Shown in pieces: positions 52,982 to 56,887 of a stretch of 56,887 nt of DNA (position 1 is the first letter of the stretch; the number at the start of each line of letters is the position of its first letter). Origin of the DNA: Bacteroidia bacterium (GTDB lineage: Bacteria; Bacteroidota; Bacteroidia; Bacteroidales; UBA932). The stretch lies in the NCBI GenBank assembly GCA_021153285.1, contig JAGKTT010000025.1:1-56887 (forward strand). The letters are read 5' to 3'. The translations under genes and the position numbers were made by a program. The notes below the pieces were generated by a model, which saw only the letters and a list, made by a program, of their open reading frames with translations, was not told the origin of the DNA and made no database searches.

Positions 52982-54220
52982 TTATTTCATACGAAGTGAC
53001 TTGATATAGCCTTCCTGAGGGACGCAATTCTCGTAGCGGCTGGCCCGGATGAAGTCAAGCATAGCCTTACGGGCCATCTCCTGGTCAGGACGGGCTGCAC
53101 GGATCTCGAAGAAAGTCGAGCGCGGTGCTTCAGAAAACTCAATCACCTTATCCCAGTTCTCCGGAGGAATTATACCAGAAAAGCAGGAGTTACGTATCTT
53201 TTTGTAAGGCCAGAAAGTATAGCCGATATTTGCTTCCTCCATTGTCCTGCAGAAGGTTTCCTGCCACTCGTCCGTATTGTGACCTATCTCACCCATATAC
53301 ATAGGCATATTTGTACTGTCACGGAACTCGATGAAATTCATTATAGCCGGTCTGATAGGTTCGCCTCCATAGCGGTGGCAGGTCCACATCAGCTTATCGT
53401 CATATTTCCAGTCCTTGAAAGGCTTGAAATTACCGTTCCACTGAGGAGCACCCAGCATTATGATATGGTTCTGATCGACTTCCCTTATCGCTGCTGTAAC
53501 TCTCTTATGGAGAGGCTCAAGCTTTTCATTGAGTTCATCCATATTGTCAAAATATGGAGCAATCGGCTCATTTATAAGATCATATCCAAGTATTACAGGC
53601 TCATCCTTATAGTAAGCGGCAATCTTCTTCCAGATATCACAGAAAAGCTGCTGCGACTTTTCACTCTCCAGAAGCCAAGGATAGCCATAGCTGTCGTCAA
53701 TATTGTCACCTGTCTGTCCTCCGGGAGCATCGTGCATATCAAGGATAAGGTAAAGTCCGTTGTCACGGCACCAGGTAATCACACTGTCGACCCTTTCGAA
53801 TCCATCCTGAGCCGAAGTCCTTCCCATATAGTCCTCATCGGTGAAAAGCTTGTAATGGAAAGGGAGACGTATGGTATTGGCACCTGTAGAGGCGATGAAT
53901 TCAATATCGTCACGTGTCACATAATTATCCTTGAACATTTCCCAGAACTCAGCTGTAAAGTCAGGTCCGACCATTTCACAGAACATCTGATCGATCATCC
54001 TTGCAGAATTGGTCTTGCTGAACCCGAACATATAGCCCTCAGGATTAAGCCAGTTACCAAGATTGGTGCCCTTGATGAAGAACTTCGAGCCGTCGGGGGC
54101 AATAAGATTCTGTCCTTCGATGCGGATGAACTCTTCCGGTGAAGGTTTCACAGTCGTTGCGACACAGCTGCTGATAAGCACAGCAGAGAACACACCCAAA
54201 AGAAAACATTTAGTATTCAT
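52982..54220 (-). CDS. Glycoside hydrolase family 5 (beta-glucanase-type) lipoprotein
   Basis: 412 residues from ATG 54220 (MNTKCFLLGVFSAVLISSC, lipobox ISSC). A longer upstream frame is rejected because it has no signal peptide in the right place. GH5 features: GTNLGNWLNPEGYMF, TIRLPFHYKLF, DMHDAPGGQTG. The acid/base is Glu218 in GYDLINEPIAP and the nucleophile is Glu311 in MYMGEIGHN. It probably cuts beta-1,4 or mixed-linkage glucans or mannans outside the cytoplasm. Last gene of the GH3-CotH-GH5 cluster. Confidence 0.9.
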   Translation of the reverse strand: MNTKCFLLGVFSAVLISSCVATTVKPSPEEFIRIEGQNLIAPDGSKFFIKGTNLGNWLNPEGYMFGFSKTNSARMIDQMFCEMVGPDFTAEFWEMFKDNYVTRDDIEFIASTGANTIRLPFHYKLFTDEDYMGRTSAQDGFERVDSVITWCRDNGLYLILDMHDAPGGQTGDNIDDSYGYPWLLESEKSQQLFCDIWKKIAAYYKDEPVILGYDLINEPIAPYFDNMDELNEKLEPLHKRVTAAIREVDQNHIIMLGAPQWNGNFKPFKDWKYDDKLMWTCHRYGGEPIRPAIMNFIEFRDSTNMPMYMGEIGHNTDEWQETFCRTMEEANIGYTFWPYKKIRNSCFSGIIPPENWDKVIEFSEAPRSTFFEIRAARPDQEMARKAMLDFIRASRYENCVPQEGYIKSLRMK

Positions 54221-54250
54221 AGTATTATAAATTAAGTTTGTACATACATA

Positions 54251-54286
54251 AAGATTGGCCTGACCCTCACAGGCAAGGCCAATCTT
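54251..54286. terminator. Hairpin between CotH-like and GH5 genes
   Basis: AAGATTGGCCT (54251-54261) pairs with AGGCCAATCTT (54276-54286), an 11-base perfect stem. On the minus strand it lies after the CotH-like stop and before GH5, followed by only a short T run. It may end, stall or stabilise the transcript. Confidence 0.55.
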
Positions 54287-54313
54287 GTTTCTAACCATTG
54301 TTAAACTAACCAG

Positions 54314-55957
54314 TTATAACTTGTTCAATTCTCTATCAAGCCATTGAAGGCGTTCTGTATAGAATTCCTTGAGATAATCGACTTCCTTTTCATAGGAACC
54401 CAGAGATGGAAAGTACACCCAATCGACTGATTCCCAAATACTCCATACCTTGAAATTTCTTTGCTGAGCCTTATCCAGATAAAGTGCCTGCTCATCGATG
54501 AAGTCCGGAATCTTGGAGAATTCAGGCATAAGCTCATTCCATCTTTTCTGGACCTTCTGCACAAACGCCGGATCATTGAACAGATGTGGGAACCATTTGT
54601 CAAGTCTGATCCAGAAATTCTCAGGGCCATTGCCGACATTACCCCAGAAATAGCCGCAGTTACCAAGAGTCAGGTCGAAATCCCACAGATGGTACATTTC
54701 CATTTTCTTACCGCGTTCCTTGGTGATGAAAGAGCTCTTGCGAAGGTTACCGTCGATATTCTTTGTCAATTCCTGCACAATATAGTAATCCACAAATGAA
54801 TCGACGTCAATATACTTCGGATAACCTGAAGTTTGCGACCAGTTCCTTGCCCAGAGTGCCTGTTCGAAAGACTCAAACATATCTTTAACATATGCAAGTT
54901 GCTGAGCTGTAGGCTCTTCCGGATCACTAAACATCATAGGTACTCCCATTGAAGTCCACCAGCAGGTAGTTTCGTCCTGTTGTTCTTCTATCTCGAGGTA
55001 GTATCCACCTGTGACTGCGTCACCGCTATTGTCATTTTCTCCTACCACATCAATATCGACACGGTCCTTGGAAACCTTCTTATGCTCACAGAGGGTGTAG
55101 ACTCCTTGATATTCATTATTCAGATACACCTCCACGCTACGCATACGCGGGGTCCAGCTGAAACCGCATATTTCAGAAAGTTTCATCGCCACAATATTGC
55201 GGATCAGAGTTCTGTCTGCATAGTTGGCAAGAAGGGCCCATTCCTTATCTGCCGGCATTCCCAGAAGCGAGGCCTTTTCATCCAGCTTCACCTTCCAAGG
55301 CTTCTTAGGAAAACTCCAGGTCGAGTTTCCACGGCCTCTGATGCCCATATCGGCCTTGAATTCATAGACATCACTGTAGAGGCCTTCCGGATCGGAAATA
55401 GATATGGTTCCATCTACATAATTCTTCTTGTCGAGAATAGGCTTCCCTTTAGTGTCAATTCTGACAATCGGAATATTCTGCCTTCTGGCCAGTTCCTCCA
55501 TAGCCTCCTTCTCATCTTCAAGCACCTTGCTCGGGAACTTCAGAACAGAGCGGTTGCTCAAATATGCATACAAGGTACGGGTATCGAAATAGACATAGAC
55601 GGGCAATGATTCTTCATCCGGAACCGAAGAGTCAGCCTTGACAGGAATCGTCACTCCGTCTATAGTCCACCAGGAACTTGAGACTTCCACCTTTGCAGGC
55701 TTCCTGGACGTACAGTCATAAATCTTGAAGTCTGATTCGGCAATAGTGAGCTTATAACCGTCAGTAAATTTCAAGGCATAGCTGTCAGGCTGGAGCACAG
55801 CTTCCTCAAAAACTTTTCCGTCTTTATATGCCTGAACCAGCTCGAGGAACCCTCTTGGCTGAGAGGGTTTCTCCGGAAGAAGAGGTTTCTCCTGACATCC
55901 TGTCATATGGAGGACAGAAAACAGGAGAACTCCAAATATAAGAGACAGATTTCTCAT
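54314..55957 (-). CDS. CotH-kinase family lipoprotein
   Basis: 547 residues from ATG 55957 (MRNLSLIFGVLLFSVLHMTG, lipobox MTGC). Residues 20-165 are beta-rich. Residues 165-547 are a CotH domain (ADMGIRGRGNSTWSFPKKPW; ASLLGMPADKEWALLANYAD; RTLIRNIVAMKLSEICGFSW; HLWDFDLTLGN). The GRGNSTW and DFDLTLGN motifs are those of the spore-coat kinase family, which phosphorylates proteins, but in Bacteroidota these are secreted and their substrates are unknown. It lies 6 bases after the GH3 gene. Confidence 0.88.
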   Translation of the reverse strand: MRNLSLIFGVLLFSVLHMTGCQEKPLLPEKPSQPRGFLELVQAYKDGKVFEEAVLQPDSYALKFTDGYKLTIAESDFKIYDCTSRKPAKVEVSSSWWTIDGVTIPVKADSSVPDEESLPVYVYFDTRTLYAYLSNRSVLKFPSKVLEDEKEAMEELARRQNIPIVRIDTKGKPILDKKNYVDGTISISDPEGLYSDVYEFKADMGIRGRGNSTWSFPKKPWKVKLDEKASLLGMPADKEWALLANYADRTLIRNIVAMKLSEICGFSWTPRMRSVEVYLNNEYQGVYTLCEHKKVSKDRVDIDVVGENDNSGDAVTGGYYLEIEEQQDETTCWWTSMGVPMMFSDPEEPTAQQLAYVKDMFESFEQALWARNWSQTSGYPKYIDVDSFVDYYIVQELTKNIDGNLRKSSFITKERGKKMEMYHLWDFDLTLGNCGYFWGNVGNGPENFWIRLDKWFPHLFNDPAFVQKVQKRWNELMPEFSKIPDFIDEQALYLDKAQQRNFKVWSIWESVDWVYFPSLGSYEKEVDYLKEFYTERLQWLDRELNKL

Positions 55958-55963
55958 AATCAA

Positions 55964-56887
55964 CTACTTTACAACAAATTCCACAGGTTCACCGGAAGCA
56001 GAGTCACCAGAGATCCAGAGTCTGAAATCACCTGGCTCAACAACATATTCCATATCGATGTTCCAGAAAGCGAGTTCTGAAACAGGAAGCTCGAATGTAA
56101 CCTTTCTGGTCTCGCCCGGAGCGAGGGTTACTCTTTCAAATCTCTTGAGTTCCTTGACAGGACGAACTACTGAACCCACACGGTCCTGAACATAGAGCTG
56201 AGCGACTTCAGTACCTTCCCTCTTTCCTGTGTTCTTAAGGTCGAAACTTACTCGTAGGACCCCGTTACGCTCAAGCTCGGTCTTTTCAATTACAGGCTTT
56301 CCATACTCGAAAGTAGTGTATGAAAGTCCGTATCCGAACGGAAGGAGCGGGCCGTAACCTGAGTCAAGATAATAAGATGTACATCCGAGGGATGTCTGAC
56401 CTGCAGCCATAGGGATATCCTTGAGAAGAGTCTCTGTTCCGCTGTTAGGACGACCGGTATTGTTATGATTGTAATAGAACGGAGCCTGTCCTGCATCGCG
56501 GAGGAAGGTCATAGGAAGTTTTCCGGAAGGCACTGCCTTACCTTTGATAAGATCTGCAAGAGCAGGTCCTCCCATTGTACCAGGATGGAAAGAGTAAAGC
56601 ATTGCATCACAGTTCGCAAGGTCACGCTCGATAGTCAGCGGACGGCCGGCAATGACTACTACCACTACAGGCTTTCCTGTCTTGGAAACCTCAGCGATCA
56701 GTTCGCTCTGAGCGCCCTGGAGATTGAGGTTTGAAAGGGAGTGAGCCTCACCTGAAAGGATTGCTTCCTCGCCGACGAATACCACTATTGCGTCAGCCTT
56801 TGCTGCGGCCTTGCGTACCTTGTCAAAATCTTTGGTATTTTCATCACGGCTGTACTTGAGACCAGGCTCCCAGATGACATTGTATTC
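55964..56887 (-). CDS. Glycoside hydrolase family 3 beta-glucosidase, C-terminal part (partial)
   Basis: The frame is open to the window edge, so the N-terminal catalytic barrel is missing. Visible are the GH3 C-terminal alpha/beta domain (KADAIVVFVGEEAILSGEAH; VVVVIAGRPLTIERDL; MLYSFHPGTMGGPALADLIK; GKAVPSGKLPMTFLRDAGQA) and the Fn3-like tail (LKNTGKREGTEVAQLYVQDR; GETRKVTFELPVSELAFWN). The Glu in SGEAHS is in the region that supplies the acid/base in GH3. It probably releases glucose from oligosaccharides made by the GH5 enzyme, and is transcribed with the CotH-like gene. Confidence 0.9.
   Translation of the reverse strand, partial: EYNVIWEPGLKYSRDENTKDFDKVRKAAAKADAIVVFVGEEAILSGEAHSLSNLNLQGAQSELIAEVSKTGKPVVVVVIAGRPLTIERDLANCDAMLYSFHPGTMGGPALADLIKGKAVPSGKLPMTFLRDAGQAPFYYNHNNTGRPNSGTETLLKDIPMAAGQTSLGCTSYYLDSGYGPLLPFGYGLSYTTFEYGKPVIEKTELERNGVLRVSFDLKNTGKREGTEVAQLYVQDRVGSVVRPVKELKRFERVTLAPGETRKVTFELPVSELAFWNIDMEYVVEPGDFRLWISGDSASGEPVEFVVK

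Overview
The window is a piece of a Bacteroidales-type chromosome (phylum Bacteroidota). The evidence is the promoter grammar (repeated TTTG, 19-22 bases, TAnnTTTG boxes), the bat aerotolerance operon, fimbrillin-like, BACON, BspA-like and FISUMP surface lipoproteins, a DUF4160/DUF2442 pair, and RluB with a long Arg/Ser/Gly extension. The exact family cannot be fixed from the sequence. TGA is used as an ordinary stop (for example radC), so the code is standard.

Layout. 1-4146 is accessory DNA: the tail of an Rpn-type nuclease, a fimbrillin-like lipoprotein cut off by an in-frame TGA from a secreted NUC1-type endonuclease domain, a 47-codon small ORF just upstream of it, and a frameshifted DUF4160 gene joined to a DUF2442-HTH gene. 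4149-14925 is mostly housekeeping: a carboxyltransferase/decarboxylase with an unusual lysine-less biotinyl-like tail, tRNA-His, radC, upp, rpoN, two envelope proteins, miaB and a glpK-glpF-HD cluster. 15137-26563 on the minus strand is the bat operon: a 5'-truncated moxR, a DUF58 protein, a lipoprotein, batA, batB, batC, a fused batD-batE, and then a GH2 beta-galactosidase 30 bases downstream. 26771-40853 is core: truA, exbB-exbD-tonB, rluB-era-parC, aroK, a PIF1-like helicase, recJ and lysS.

40998-52932 is a second accessory region: tandem hairpins, a kinase beside an outer-membrane-barrel-like protein and a small predicted DNA-binding protein, a RelB/PIN toxin-antitoxin pair, a PD-(D/E)XK-like protein, a 1181-residue lipoprotein with three FISUMP modules preceded by a second member of the small ORF family, a BspA-like BACON lipoprotein, and an AAA ATPase with palindromes on both sides. 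52982 to the end is a glycan-degradation cluster: GH5, CotH-like and GH3, all on the minus strand.

Most distinctive signals: (1) two short ORFs, 47 and 35 codons, that align without gaps over Y..P....L...SEG.LC.S and each lie 12-18 bases before a large fimbrillin-like lipoprotein gene; (2) the in-frame TGA dividing lipoprotein from nuclease; (3) several palindromic repeat families; (4) loss of the P-loop end of moxR with a promoter box retained; (5) a BatD-BatE fusion. Functions are assigned from sequence motifs recognised by eye. No database search was possible.
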